Under the pieces are notes generated by a model, which saw only the letters and a list, made by a program, of their open reading frames with translations, was not told where the DNA came from and searched no databases. A stretch of DNA of 64,000 nt from Spizellomyces punctatus DAOM BR117 (Eukaryota > Chytridiomycota > Chytridiomycetes > Spizellomycetales > Spizellomycetaceae), in assembly GCF_000182565.1 (NCBI RefSeq), contig NW_015971559.1, forward strand, positions 124,001 to 188,000, given 5' to 3'. The position numbers and the translations under genes are program-made. Positions 1 through 14,205 of the stretch are shown in pieces; position 1 is the stretch's first letter, and every line of letters starts with the position of its first letter.

Positions 1-803
1 GTAGAATTTATTGTTGTTGGCCTTGATTTCGGTTTGATTGAGCAATGCATCTAATCAGATGACAAAAGTGAGAAGACATGATCCAAAACATTACAATGCA
101 AACAGCAATACCTACCATATACATCAGTCCCATCTTCATAAACATGGCACTTACTCGCCACCGGACACAAATGGTCCACTGCCTATTAGCTCAATGAAAT
201 AGTGTTAAGGTTTAGCCTTGCAACGTGGATTTGATTGCTCTTTACCGCTCTGCCCTTTTTGATAGCTTTGACTATCTTGACCTCTTGGGGAGGCTCGGCG
301 GTCTCGTCCTCGTCCTCGTTCACCTCGGCTTTCTTCCTCTTTTTGCTCTTTTTCTCTCCGTTGGCCACATCCGGCAAGGTCGAATCAATATCATCGGCAT
401 CCTTCTTATCATCACTCTTTCCATTCACGTTTCCATTGCTCTGGTCCACTTTAACAACACTGTAAGAAGCGGGGTCCACTAGTTTGCCTTCGGCTGCTGA
501 GTCCAGCACAAACTGCAAGGAAACAATGGCAACGTCGGAGCGGTGTCGCGCATCGCGTACTTTTGCTGGTACTTTGGCAACAGTAAAGTCTTCCGGTACC
601 GCCACTAAGTGAGTGAGTTTTTGAGAGACGGTCGTGACCACCTTGCCCCCACCGTCCTTGAACACTTTTTGCACCTCCTTCGCAAGGGGGTCTTTCGAGG
701 CTAAAGTGGTGAGAGTGAGGGTAGACCCAACAAAAATTTGTGGAGTAGCGGAGGGAGTAGGCGCGGCAGCAGCAGCTGCAGAGCTTCGCGTTGTTCGTGG
801 CAT
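1..803 (-). CDS. Poly(ADP-ribose) polymerase, N-terminal part (gene runs off window start)
   Basis: PARPs use NAD+ to build poly(ADP-ribose) chains on nuclear proteins at DNA breaks. Exon 1 (803-246) codes an alanine-rich start, a BRCT-like segment (about residues 23-115) and a lysine-rich acidic linker. Splicing to exon 2 (182-116) and exon 3 (50 to beyond base 1) gives the start of a WGR domain, with HVYEDGTDVYDALLNQTEIK read across both junctions, a very typical PARP string. The splice sites are GTAAAG..TAG and GTAGGT..TAG. BRCT followed by WGR is the usual fungal PARP layout; the regulatory and catalytic domains must lie outside the window. The start ATG at 803 lies about 100-160 bp from the divergent RNase H2 gene. 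Family call is firm; catalytic competence cannot be judged. Confidence 0.88.
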
Positions 804-902
804 GGAAGATGCTTGTAGTTGAAGCTAGATGCCGTGAGCGTAAACAATGAGCATTTTGCCCGCCGATCGTGAGTCAGATTTCATTAAGCTGATTTTGGAC
901 AA

Positions 903-1565
903 ATGAGCTCGGTTTGGTGTCCGACAGCTCGCCTAGCGAAGCAACAACAGACAAAGAACATGGATGAAGCGATAGCATTAGCGGCAGATGCCTCTGAAGC
1001 TCCAATAAGGGCGCTACATCTATTGCCTTGTCAGATCGATTACGATGGAGAAGCCGCTATCGACTCATTCTTTATCGTTAAGCCGGAAACCAAAGTTGCG
1101 CAAACAAACCAAGGTCTGTATTCAGCCATAAGCAACTTCAGCTGTGAAGACCATATTGACAACTGCGATTACTAGTCACATATCAGTCGACATTTCGTGG
1201 GAGAGGTCTTCGAGGTGTAGAGGTTAAACCACCGAGTCGGTACGAGGGTATGCACAACTGGTCACTTCTCGATAAAACCTCAATATCCAGAAAGTGCCAT
1301 AATGATGAAAGCTGGCTTAGGAGCAATATACCGGGAATCTCGTCCCCCACCCGACATTATGGAAGAACGATATCTAGCGCTCAGTGGCTCATTTAGCTCG
1401 ATCACTACCTGGGGACACAGCGAACTACCAACTCCTTTCAGCAACAACCTTTTGAAGGCAATGACATGGCTGGACGTGACAGAGGACGTAAGAATCATTT
1501 GGGCTCGCTCACAGCTTGCGAATACTTACGCATTTTTTCACTAGCTGCATGCTCATGTTGAATAG
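903..1565 (+). CDS. RNASEH2C: Ribonuclease H2 subunit C
   Basis: Non-catalytic subunit of the nuclear RNase H2 complex, which removes RNA:DNA hybrids and single ribonucleotides from DNA. Four exons fit by phase: 903-1113, 1176-1247, 1291-1487, 1545-1565. The product carries the family start HLLPCQIDYDG, then STFRGRGLRG, and ends with ITTWGHSELP..MTWLD and a short LHAHVE tail. The first ATG in frame is at 903; a second at 960 (MDEAIAL) is equally possible and would give a more typical N-terminus. It is transcribed away from PARP, so both may share one promoter region. Introns are 43-62 nt. The gene is intact. Confidence 0.86.
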
Positions 1566-1845
1566 GACTAATGCCATAACTCGAATTGTACGCGGACCAT
1601 TGATAATCTTGTATGGTATATGGCATACATTCCAATATGGACTTGTACAATATCTTCACGCTACCTTATCTACATGTAAGCAAGCCAATAAACGCAAGCT
1701 AGACTCAACCATATGTACAGCATATGGCGCCTATTACGAATCCCCCAAGTACATATTTTCCGCAGCAGCCCTCTCTGCTGTCTTCACCTACAAACCAATG
1801 ATACTCTTAATGACATACTCAAGTGATAATTCGCAATGAAATATA

Positions 1846-3996
<2,151 letters not shown>

Positions 3997-5094
3997 TTTG
4001 GGCTTTTATTGGATTATTTCTACAGGATGGGTAGCTCCCAATTGGCACAAAAACAAAAACAAGAAAGTGACGAGAAAGCTTGTGCTTTTATGCGATCTGT
4101 TTGATGACTTCATTGCGCGGGTAAGGCCACAAGCCACATTCGTCACGCGTCACCGATCGCGCTGTGAGCAGGTTATCGCGCACCATCCGGCAACCACTCC
4201 GCACAGCAAGTCTTATTCTACTCGACAAGAATCACCCTGCAACTGGTCTTTTCATCCTCGTATTTAATGCGTCACTAGAGATCAATTCTATTCTACTTTT
4301 AACGTTCATAACTCCTTCTGTATTCCTCTGATTTGGTGATTTCAAACTCCTGCCAACTTGCTTGTAATGTAGTTTTAAGACTTTGGGACACTGGAAAGAC
4401 CAGGCGCATGCTAGCTATAATGAGCAGCCATAGAGGTGCTTCAAACTGCACACAATTCTAAGCTCCAGAGCCGGGCTATCGGTATCAGGAGCGCTTGCGT
4501 ACGATATCACCAAAGTAAAAAAAGGATAGCGCTGAAATGCGTTGGTTGGCGATTTTGGGTCAGGATTGTATTGATTAATATCTGTACATTATTTTCACTG
4601 TCGCATCCTCAAAGGATCAGACGATGTCAAATGGCAATAGTTACACATCTCTTCAGTCATGTATCCAGTGCAGTATGACTAGATAGAATAATATGGTTCT
4701 TTTTAAAATAATTATCATTCCCATTATACTACCTTGCTAGGGTAAATCCGGGAGAGATTGCAAGGAGGGAAGGAGGCAAAAGTGGCATTCCCCGGAAGAG
4801 CATATAAAATAACTTCTTTGACTAGCCGCCGTGATGGTGAAGTGGAAGAACAATGAAAGAATGAAAAATGCTCCCTTGTATTCGGTAAGGAAATGCTTGA
4901 ATGGCCGGCCATACTCTTAACAACTAATAGCTCGCCGTTTTCTCAATTTCTATAGACGACGATGTGTAACTTATAGGGCCGTGAATGCACTATGACTGGA
5001 TCGGCAGTCCCTAAATCGTGATTATGTAATAGCTCCGCTGCTGATCTTTGAACTGTTCGGCCACTTACCAAGTTGGCGCAACGACACACTAACG
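3997..5094. other. Intergenic region between PDC and ARMC3 (divergent)
   Basis: About 1.1 kb between two divergently transcribed genes, so it holds both promoters. No reading frame here resembles a known protein or joins to either neighbour. An ACGCGT hexamer lies at 4145-4150, about 150 bp upstream of the PDC start, and a CT-rich stretch surrounds 4270-4340. A TATA-like AT-rich patch is near 4690-4720. Nothing else stands out. Confidence 0.5.
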
Positions 5095-8000
5095 ATGGCT
5101 GAACAAACTATGGTATGTGTTGCACTTGCTTACTACTCATATCTTTCAGTCTTTTTAAAGCTGTACCTGACCCTATATGCTTGCCAGTGTGACGCGGCCA
5201 GTTTCGGCGTCTCCGACGTCCGAACCTTGATACTTCTGCTAGACTCACCCGAGCAGCTGGTATGCGTAGGTGCACTGGATGCTTTGGCAAAGTATGCAGA
5301 AGCCGGTATGTGTCGTTGAATTTGCAACATTTTCTCCATCCTCCCATTGACTTTTGTCTTTATTACTCGCTAGCTTCGAAACATCGGATACAGCTTTTGT
5401 CTTTAAATATACTGAACCCCCTCATCGATCTTTGCAAATCGACCGACCCACTTGTCAAAAAATCTGCTGTGGCATGCTTGGCTGCTTCCACCGAGTTGAG
5501 TGAGTGGCTGCCTGTGGTGGGTCGTTTGGACCTGATCAATCTGGCAACACGTCCAGGTCACTGACGAGATCACACTTTCTGTGATACCTGCCGCTACATA
5601 ACAGCAACTGACTTTCACCCGGAACTAAGAAGAAGAGATGTAATGATACTGCTAATCTCGCTGCTGGGACCCGATCAGCCTCCAGAAGTTCAGGACGAGG
5701 CTGCCTTTGCGCTGGCCAACCTTGCCCGGGACTGTATGTATGACTAGAGTTGAACTATTTATTTATACTTTAGCTAACGCATCCCATAGTTGCAAATAAG
5801 GCTGACATCAGGAGCGCTGGCGGCATAAAAGCACTTGTGGCTCTCCTTGATTCTCCAGATCCAGATGTGAAGAAGAACGTGGGACATGCCCTTTCATCAA
5901 TGCTTGAAGACTGTATGTGTTGCGTAACCAGATTGAGAACAAAAAAGCAAGCATTGCCGAGAACTAAGATACTTGCCATGAACAGTTGCTAGTCGGATGG
6001 AGGTGCGGTACGTCAACGGACTAGCTCCATTGCTCGAACTACTTGCCTCCGAATATCAAGACGTGCAGGAAAACGCTTTGACAAGTCTTATCCGCTGTGC
6101 GGAAGATTGTAAGCAATTCATCGCTATTCGTGCAAAATGCCAATCTTACAAACACGCATATACATTTGATCATATTAGACGGCAATCGTATAGAGATTCG
6201 CAAACTCAACGGCATAAGGCGTCTAGTTGATTTTCTCAACCAGAACTTACCCGAACTTCATCATTTGACTTTACTCTGCTTGGCTAATTGCTTCGAGGAT
6301 TGTAAGTCTCTGAGCTTGCTTTCGCCATCTCTTTCCGTTTTGTTGAGCATCCCCATGAACAGCGGAAACCAGCAGTATCTTTCCTGAACTGGGCGGATTG
6401 GCGTCGTTGGTGAAAATGGCGGGGGCAGATGATGTCCGAATCAAACGCAACGCTGCGCTTGCGCTAGCACGAGCGGCGAAGCTTGGTAGGTTGCAGATCG
6501 CTTTTCATAGACTCGCGACTTACCCTAGTGTCCGATGCGGCCAGATCGAAATCAAAACTACATCCGTGAAGCAGGTGCCCTCCCCGTTCTTCTTGCAAAT
6601 CTGGCACATTCGGATCCAGGGGCAATCAGTCATGCTGCAATGGCGCTGGCTTATCTGGGAAAGAATGGTAGATTGTTTGTCATCGTCACATTGATCCGCG
6701 AAGGACGATTGTGCGCTAATCTGCCAACATGTACTAGAAATTAATCAGATTGAATTGAGCAAGATGGGAGCGGCAGAGGTGTTCATTCGACTCTTGGCGC
6801 ATGACGATTTGGACGTCTGCAGACAGAGCGTAGGTGCCCTCTCAAGTCTTTGTCTAAATGGTGAGAAAAGCATTTAAGCAATCGATCTGAGGATACTCAA
6901 CTGAAACTGTCATATTTCTCATAGCTAAAGCTCGGCCAAAAGTGCGGCAAAATGATGGTGTGCAGGCCGTTCTCAAGCTTCTCAGTCTTGAGGATATCCA
7001 AACATTACTGAACGCATGCGAGTGTTTAGCGAATCTGGCCGAAGACTGTATGTATAAACCCATATTGAAATGCTCCAGTCTCCACAGATAACTGAGACAT
7101 CCACTTGCAGCTGCCATTCGGACAGATATTGTCAAGCTGTACAGCGGCGTGCATTCATTGGTGATGACATTACAAAAGACAGATCTCAAAATAAAAAGCA
7201 CAGCTGCTTTGGCTCTTGCTCGTTGCATGCAAGACGGTGGGTCTTGGGAAACTATTGCACTTCCCCAATTCTCTCTAATTATTCAACCCATGCAGCCGAC
7301 GGCAGGATGGCGTTGACGAAGGAACCGCAAGATCGCGGCCTGAACCATATCATAGAGTTGATAGCGTCAAAAGATATCAACGTCTGCCGAAATGCCGCAT
7401 ACGCATTGTCGAACGCGGCACAGCATGGTTAGTTGGATTAAAGTTTCCAAAGAGTGAAGTCAGGTCATTCACTGACCGACTCATTTCAGATGGCATTGCA
7501 ATGGCTGCTTGCCGCGCTGGTGCGCTAGAAGCCTTGATTGACCTGTCAAAAGATCCCGCCAGACATGCTCCGAAATTTGCTGCGGATGCTTTGGAAAAGC
7601 TCCTGAACTACAGTAAGTCAGCAAGCAAGGATATCTTCCAACATCAGCCATGTTGCGACATGTGAATTCTTAATTCTCGTGAATATTCTAGATCTCTCTG
7701 CTAAATATTGGTTACGGGATCATCTCTCTGCTACAAACATCATCCCCGACGTATTTTACGATTTTGGCTCAGCCGGATCCAATCTTGACTCTCTTCATCC
7801 TTTCCCGTCTCTGCAAGAGCTGAAATCTCAGCCAGTCGACAAGCGTCGCGAAGTCCTCCTTATTGACCCAGTTCAAGATCCTCACCTAAATGCATTAGTC
7901 CAGCTGGCGTCAGAAGGATCACTCGCATTACGCACCCCGCGGCAGCAAATTCGTCAAATTGCCTCCATTGTAGTGCAGGTCCTAGGAGGCACCGTAGATC

Positions 8001-8572
8001 GAGCTCGACTACAGGACGTTGCCTACAAATTCAAAATCACGGAGCTCAAAGTCAAGCTGGGGACGAACGTGATTCCGCTGGGACAGGTCGCACACGGAAC
8101 CTTCTACCATAGGGCACTACTGTTTAAATTCTTGTGTGATAAAGTGGGACTGGCACCGTGCACACTTGTGAGAGGGGAATACGGGCGAGCTTGGAATGTG
8201 GTGGATGTCATGCGACAAACATTAACACCGCCAAAAATACCTGCGCCAATCGTTCCCTCTGCTCCTACAACACCCGCTAAGCCGGAAAAGATGGCTGGGT
8301 CCGCGCGGGTTCGCCACTCAGTTTCTGCTAACAGAGGTGACCGTGATGGAGGAGTTACAGGTGGATTGGTGGGTTCGGCGGCTGGTAATGCAACAGTTGC
8401 TACAACTGTGCCTGTACCCCCAGCGACATTGGTCCCGATCACGTTGCCTGACCCAGCAGACGATGTAGTCCCCATGCCCGAAGAAAAGGCTATTGTTGAT
8501 CTCATGTTTGATCCTGGGCGACTATTGATTGTTGGGTCTCCTGAGGCGGATATGTACCAGCGGTTTTCGTAA
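5095..8572 (+). CDS. ARMC3: ARMC3-like armadillo-repeat protein with C-terminal EDR1-type domain (cilium-associated)
   Basis: ARMC3 proteins are found with cilia and flagella and have armadillo repeats followed by an EDR1/CTR1-type (transglutaminase-like) domain; the biochemical role is unclear. About fifteen exons can be read. The first is 5095-5112, followed by a chain of roughly 110-130 nt exons each coding one ARM repeat, then a long last exon from about 7692 to 8572. The last exon starts NLSAKYWLRDHLSATNII..FYDFG, just as in animal ARMC3, and contains the EDR1-type stretch LGTNVIPLGQVAHGTFYHRA, LVRGEYGRAWN and the end IVDLMFDPGRLL. A glycine/proline/threonine-rich insert (about 8240-8480) interrupts that domain. 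All ARM introns that I checked are phase 1. The FAM161-like gene follows 218 bp downstream on the same strand. Confidence 0.87.
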
Positions 8573-8790
8573 TGTGGGATTCGTCTAATAGATGTCTCGT
8601 CTCAAGTCCTGACCAAAGTTTTTGGTACTTTTTGCTATTATTTCCAGCTATATTATAGTACATTTATGGTTCCTATGCCACATGGAGCAAATGGTCTCTC
8701 ACATGAGCCAGCCTGAGCCATTTTTGGAATAGATACTTGATGCAATCTATTCCTGAATATCTTCGGAGAATTAAATCCCTTGTCAGATAA

Positions 8791-11428
8791 ATGCGCGGAC
8801 ATGCAAGGGCTCTCAATCCAGATATTACAACTCTAATTATGAGAATTCAAGGCTGCAAATCCCAGCGCCAGTTTGCTTCAAATACTAGCCCGGTTAAAAT
8901 CCCCATCGATCGGAGAACGCTGCAAGCAATTGCTAAAGAAAATACTCTGAAGGAGACGATTGCTCCTACTGCACCATCTGGTCAACTGGATTCTTGCACA
9001 AGCAAGTCGGATGTTGATTCTCCACATCTTTCAACATCAACATCATGGTGCAACGACGCTGATTCTTCAACAGACGAGCAGAGCTCGACAGCGAGCGCAA
9101 ATCAAGGATCTATTGACTCCCAGTGCACATCTGCACTGGATTATCTTAACAAATTGGAGCTTCAAGCCCTGCAAGCACATGCCGCTGACTACCGAGATGC
9201 ATTCCAAATTGAACAGCAGCGAAAGATTCTCGCCGCTCGGGCATCCTACTTGCAAGAGAAACTGGGTGAACAACTACATGATGCGGCGAGAAAGATTGCG
9301 CCCCGCTTCTATGGATGGCAACCTTCAGATTGGAATGGAGTACACGGCCAGCTCATTAAAGATGACAGGGATCCTGATGATCTTTGGAGAGCACTTCGAG
9401 CTGCTGAAGCACATTCGTATCCTTTGGAGGACCCAGCAGTTTCGGATCGTTTCTTCAAGGAGATGGAAGAATTGATGCTAGTCGAAGATCTTGCGGAACT
9501 ACAATGCGGTACATGGGCAGGTATGGGAAGGGGAGTGATGCATGCAAAAGTGGTCGACTGAGCAAAATCTCCATTTAGATGAAACCACATCATATGAGAC
9601 GAACTCTCGCATGTCCCCTTCTTCCAGGAAACAAATCGAGCGAAAGCCGAACCCTGTAGTGAGAACGACCAATCAACGTATGTTACCGGTATTGGGGGCG
9701 GTTAAAATCTCTTCGCTCTTATACCTATGTACGTACGTACCATACCTTCGAAATAGGCCACGCTCATTCAAAGCCAAAACTCTCCGTGCCGGTATCGTCA
9801 ATTCCTCGCGGGAAAACAACCTCTCAAAAACGTCTTGAGCAGGAGCTCGCGAAGAAGGAGGCTGCTCTCCAAGCGATGATGAAAGATGGTTTTCGAGCGA
9901 ATCCGGTACCTGCCTCAACTTTGATCCCCAGGTACGATGGCGGAGGCAATTGTTTCCCAATTCTTGATTTCAAATAACGGGGACATGCAGATACGATCAG
10001 ATCATGCGGTCAAGAGGTACGAAGAGTGCGGCAATGCGAGCTCAGCGAGTTTCGAAGATAAAAGGCGGTGTCAAACCGTTTGGCTTTTCAAGTAAGCCGA
10101 ATGACAAGTCGTGTCCATGTGGAGTATGTATAGAAGAGGTTATGCTTCGAGCTATTTTCGTACCGGCTCACGCTTTTGACCAACAAGTTGGAAGCCACTG
10201 TTGAGAATGCCCTTAATCAAATTTCTCGAGATGCACATTCAAAACCCATTATCAAAAGTCAGAGACCCGCAGGTTCTCCACCGCCACGACTGGTACAACA
10301 GGCGATAGAAGATGGACGGCGAAGGCGACAACGGATCTTGGGTACATGTCCGCCATGTCAACTTCTGCTTCATTTCAGTAGGAGACTAATCCAGAATGCT
10401 ATAGAAAATGAATCCAAAGCAGGACTGACCGAAGAGCACAAATTTCGTCCGAAAATAAATTGGGAAATACCAAACCATGCTCGCAACCATGCGAAATTTG
10501 CGAAGGAAGTAGAAAAGCGGAAAACCGTGCATTCACCTACAAAGTAAGTCTTGTGCATGCGTCTACATCAGGTACAAACTATTTGTAGAAAACTAATGCT
10601 ATCATGCTGTCTTGTAGACCTCATCCGTTTCCTGGCGTTGAATATCACCATCAGGTTGCACCTTCACGCTCGCGTCATCAGCAATGCGCTTTGAACAATG
10701 ACGCCGTGTCAAGTAGCAGACATCAATGGCCGTATATTAAGAAGAAACGTCTCTCAATAGCCACTCGTATGCAGGTACGTCACTCTATTTACCATGGATG
10801 CCAATCTCCAGCGAACCAAACTTATGTACTATGTAGATCCCAAAAGCTCGTGAAACCCACTCTCATAGGCTGAAGGTCCTTCATCGAAAGACTGTAGAGG
10901 AAACTCGAGGCTTGATTAAGGACGAATTGGAAAAACAGAGGCAAGAAAGGCGGAAAGAGATCAAGGTACATGTGGCATCTTCCCTCATGACAAGTACTAC
11001 TGGTGCTCAACAGACTCGGCTGTAGAGGATCGAGCAGAAGGTTCGAAGCCGCCTAACAACCAAAATCGGTACCACAGCCAACAGCGATAGCGTACATCAC
11101 GCACGACAGGAGGGTTACTTAAGAGGTACACTTGTGCGAAAGAATCCGCTTGCCGTGTGTTCATAATCTGAGCGCACCTTGATCGCAGCCCAGGCAGAGC
11201 GAGCCGAAGAATACCGTAAGCAATTGCGAGATATGAAGAAGCGTCTCGATGAGCGGCCGTGTCTATTTGAGCAAGTTGACGTCCTTACAGCCAAGCAGAA
11301 GGCTATTACAGGTATTTTTATGATTCGTGAGCTCATCCTGCCATCAACTTCCTAACACCTTTACAGATTTTAATCATATTCTCACCAAAAATGGGCTCAA
11401 AGTGGAAGATTTCGCTTCAGCGGGATAG
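8791..11428 (+). CDS. FAM161-like (UPF0564) centrosome/cilium protein
   Basis: FAM161 proteins bind microtubules at centrioles and ciliary basal bodies. Exon 1 (8791-9520) codes a low-complexity Ser/Thr-rich N-terminus and a helical region; exon 2 begins at 9579; about eight further short exons follow to a stop at 11426-11428. Family marks in order are a helix ending DGFRANPVP, then a second block ending VKPFGF, then EEHKFRPKINWEIPNHARNH, then KPHPFPGVEYHHQ, and a charged C-terminal coiled coil (KTVEETRGLIKDELEKQRQE). FRANPVP, the KPFGF block and the PKI..IP..H..PFP block are the conserved UPF0564 signature. The exact exon borders between 10000 and 11400 are less sure than the family. An ATG at 8839 could be the real start. 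Placed directly after ARMC3, it strengthens the case for a flagellated organism. Confidence 0.75.
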
Positions 11429-12498
11429 CGCTCTTGACATGTACATATATACTTGTTACTACACTAGAATTGCAATTTATGATGCAGATGTTTGAATGAT
11501 ATCGTGCTGGGATGAGATGTTAGTTCTCACTGATAGGCAGAGTTTCCGTGTGTGGAACGCTCAAACCGCTCGATACCACCCATCCATAGTAGAAAGTGCA
11601 GCATGGCTCAAGCGCAGAGTAATCCGCGTGCCAGAAAACTTTCCAAAACCTTTGTGCAAGTAGCAAAAGGCATGTGGCAGGATATTTGACGTCGAAACTG
11701 AAGGCTTGACCGAGGCTTGCAGCTGTACAAGGTGGAAAGCGGCATGTGCGATGGACATTGAACTTGCACGGCGCAAAATCGATGATTTTTCCAAAGTTGT
11801 AACGTGCTAACTACGATGCCATTGACAGCTGGTTATGGATTGTTTATGAACAGACGCGGCATCATCATGCAATATCTTTCATGAATCTCTCATATATCGG
11901 CCATCGCTTCAACTATTCTTCAAAAGGCCGTTGGGCTGACCATGGTTTTACATTGCCACAGCTGTGGGGGTTGAGGATCCGTCATAGTTACTGCAATCTT
12001 CGCTATCAGACCAGTGAGTTTCGCCCAGGCGCGCGTCAGGCCCCAAAGTTGCAGCTGTCAAATTCCTCCGATGTTCGTCTGGTCATCACAAACCCCCCAC
12101 ATTTGGAATGCTTCATATCCGCCACATGAAAATACAAATTACCTGTCAAGAAAGACTAAATTGGAAAAGGTCGCCAACATCAATCCATCATCTGCCACTG
12201 CCAACTCCCCTAAAAAGTAAAGGGTTGCGGGCATGACATCTTAACGTCAAAAGAAAGGACAAGAAACTGCGGAGATGGGAATTTGATAAAAGGGTATAGG
12301 CACCTTCCCTCTCCTTTTCAAGTTCCTTCGGCAATATCAAACAATTGAGCTTGTTGCCTCCACTTGTCCTTTACGCTATCTCTGCAACATAACTGGATAG
12401 GTTGACATCTTTCATTTACCCTCTTGTACCCTTGTGCATGCTGTCGCACCCCCAGTGACGTTTTCAAGTCAACATAAAATTCACCACTATTGCTAGCC
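11429..12498. other. Intergenic region upstream of the DUF7918-like gene
   Basis: About 1.07 kb. Short open frames at 11561-11794 (-) and 11881-12129 (+) show no recognisable motif and no splice partner. A CT-rich tract at 12306-12330 lies about 170 bp before the next start codon and could be a promoter element. No repeat, RNA gene or mobile element was seen. Confidence 0.45.
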
Positions 12499-13791
12499 AT
12501 GGGCGTAACGGATAAAGCAGCATTGTTCCTTATTGGTGTAGACGGCAAAATAATACCAGAATACGTCGAACGCTCCGTGACTCGTCAATCAGTCCACTCT
12601 ATCACCACATATGTCGGTAGTCAACCTTTGGGTAAACGCTTCAAGATCGTTGCCAAAAATATTGGATGTCGTCCTACATTCCGCAACCTTTTCAACGTCG
12701 TGAACAGTGATACAAAGGAAAAAGTTGTCAGAAATCTTTGCTTCCTCATCTACGTTGATGAAGAACTGGTTTACGCCCGTATCATCAGTCGAATCGGCGA
12801 AGGACGTGAGATTGAGGGATATCGGAAAGGTAACGGGCAGATCGACCCGTTTGAATTTGGCACGGGCAAAGGCGCCAGGATTGTAAACGAAGGGGATAGC
12901 AAGGAGCGTAGTGGAAGCATCCGGATGGAGGTGTGGAATGCGGAAGTCCTCAAAAAGTTAACTGGATATGTCCCGATCTGGCCTGGGGAGGAGAATGAGC
13001 AGCAACACTCTGAGGAATCCGACAGGATTGTCATCGGCCATGCTGCGGACATTACTGCACAGGAAGGCAGTGCGGATCCTGAGACTACATTGTAAGTTTC
13101 CCAATTAAGTTGGCTGCAACGCAATGTCATTTCTAAAGCCATGTATTTTCAATAGAAATCTTTCTCCCAATGCTGTCAGTGCGGTCATCTGCCGTCGAGT
13201 GGGCGCAGCACCCATCGTCACTCATACCATTATATATGGAAAGGTGGAAGATAATGTTGTGCTTGATCCTCTGAGAGAAGGTTTGTTGTCTCCTTTGATA
13301 GTCCCGTCACCTGAATTAATGAAGTTAACGCTCGGTGATGTTTAATAAAAGGATTCACTTGGGCGCCTTGCCTTCAACCTAATTTCATTTCCACCTTCCC
13401 TTCACCCCTCCTACCACCAGTCGCGAGCCCCGGTCGCGATATTAGTGAAAAACCGCCGCTCTCACCTCCTCGTGAGAGGGATACTCCACTCGCCATATCA
13501 TCTCAACCTTCCACCTTGCACACATGTGCTAATGCTGCGGGCAGCATTGGATCGTCTTGCAAGAGCTGTCAGTCGGCCAGCACACTCTGCCAATATCTCA
13601 ATGCGAAAGTTAAGCATCTCGAAAGGGAGTTGAGTAAGATAAAGCGTAAAAGATCTCGCGGAGACTGTAACCTGAGCGAGTGCGATACTCCTGCATATGA
13701 TTCAGACCGTCCGTCCCCGCGCCCCCATACACCTAAACGATTTCGAGCACTCCAAGCGACTCGATATTCTTTAAAGATCGAACGGCCCTAA
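12499..13791 (+). CDS. DUF7918-like protein of unknown function
   Basis: Three exons fit by phase (12499-13091, 13156-13280, 13352-13791) and give 385 aa. The first half has the layout of the fungal DUF7918 family: a short N-terminal strand with a Glu-Tyr pair (IIPEYVERSV), a GKRFKIVAKN strand, a FLIYVDEELV strand, and a Gly-rich segment ending SGSIRMEVWNAEV. The central exon has AVSAVICRRVGAAPIVTHTI. The C-terminal exon is Pro/Ser-rich, has five cysteines in about 30 residues (LHTCANAAG..SCKSCQS..TLC), a short leucine-spaced helix (YLNAKVKHLERELSKIKRKR) and a basic tail that could act as a nuclear signal. No enzyme motif is visible. The family link rests on layout recalled from memory and is moderate; the gene model itself is well supported by phase. 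Confidence 0.6.
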
Positions 13792-14205
13792 TATGGACTA
13801 GCGGCGAGACCGCTCCTCCTAGTCATTATGATAAGCCATAGATGCGCTTACCCTCTGATTATCAAGAGTCAATACTGCCTCATTGCTTCATGCTTATATT
13901 TTTCAATTTCATAGTTTGTGCAGTGTCGGGAAACCCTTTTTTAGAATGTATCTGTTATATTTTGTGTATACATTACTACGCACAATGAAAGATTTTGGTG
14001 TACCGGTCTTGCGGTGGATTTTGATATTTGCAGAAGAGAGCCGATGTTCAATATTTATTTTCCCAATGATAATGCACATCTCGGGCTCCGAGAAATTTAT
14101 GTTCAACGTCAATACATACAAGTCATAGTATTATACAATCTAGAACTCATTGTCGTCGTCCCCAGTGTAGGCATCCTGAACGTCCCCCCGATAGAAATTA
14201 TCCAA
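13792..14205. other. AT-rich spacer between convergent DUF7918-like and cyclin genes
   Basis: Both flanking genes end here, so this is 3' UTR and terminator sequence. It is AT-rich, with short open frames on both strands that resemble nothing. No RNA gene or repeat was recognised. Confidence 0.5.

Noticed and set aside
11561-12129. Short open frames in the spacer before the DUF7918-like gene
   Set aside because: No motif, composition or splice evidence of coding.
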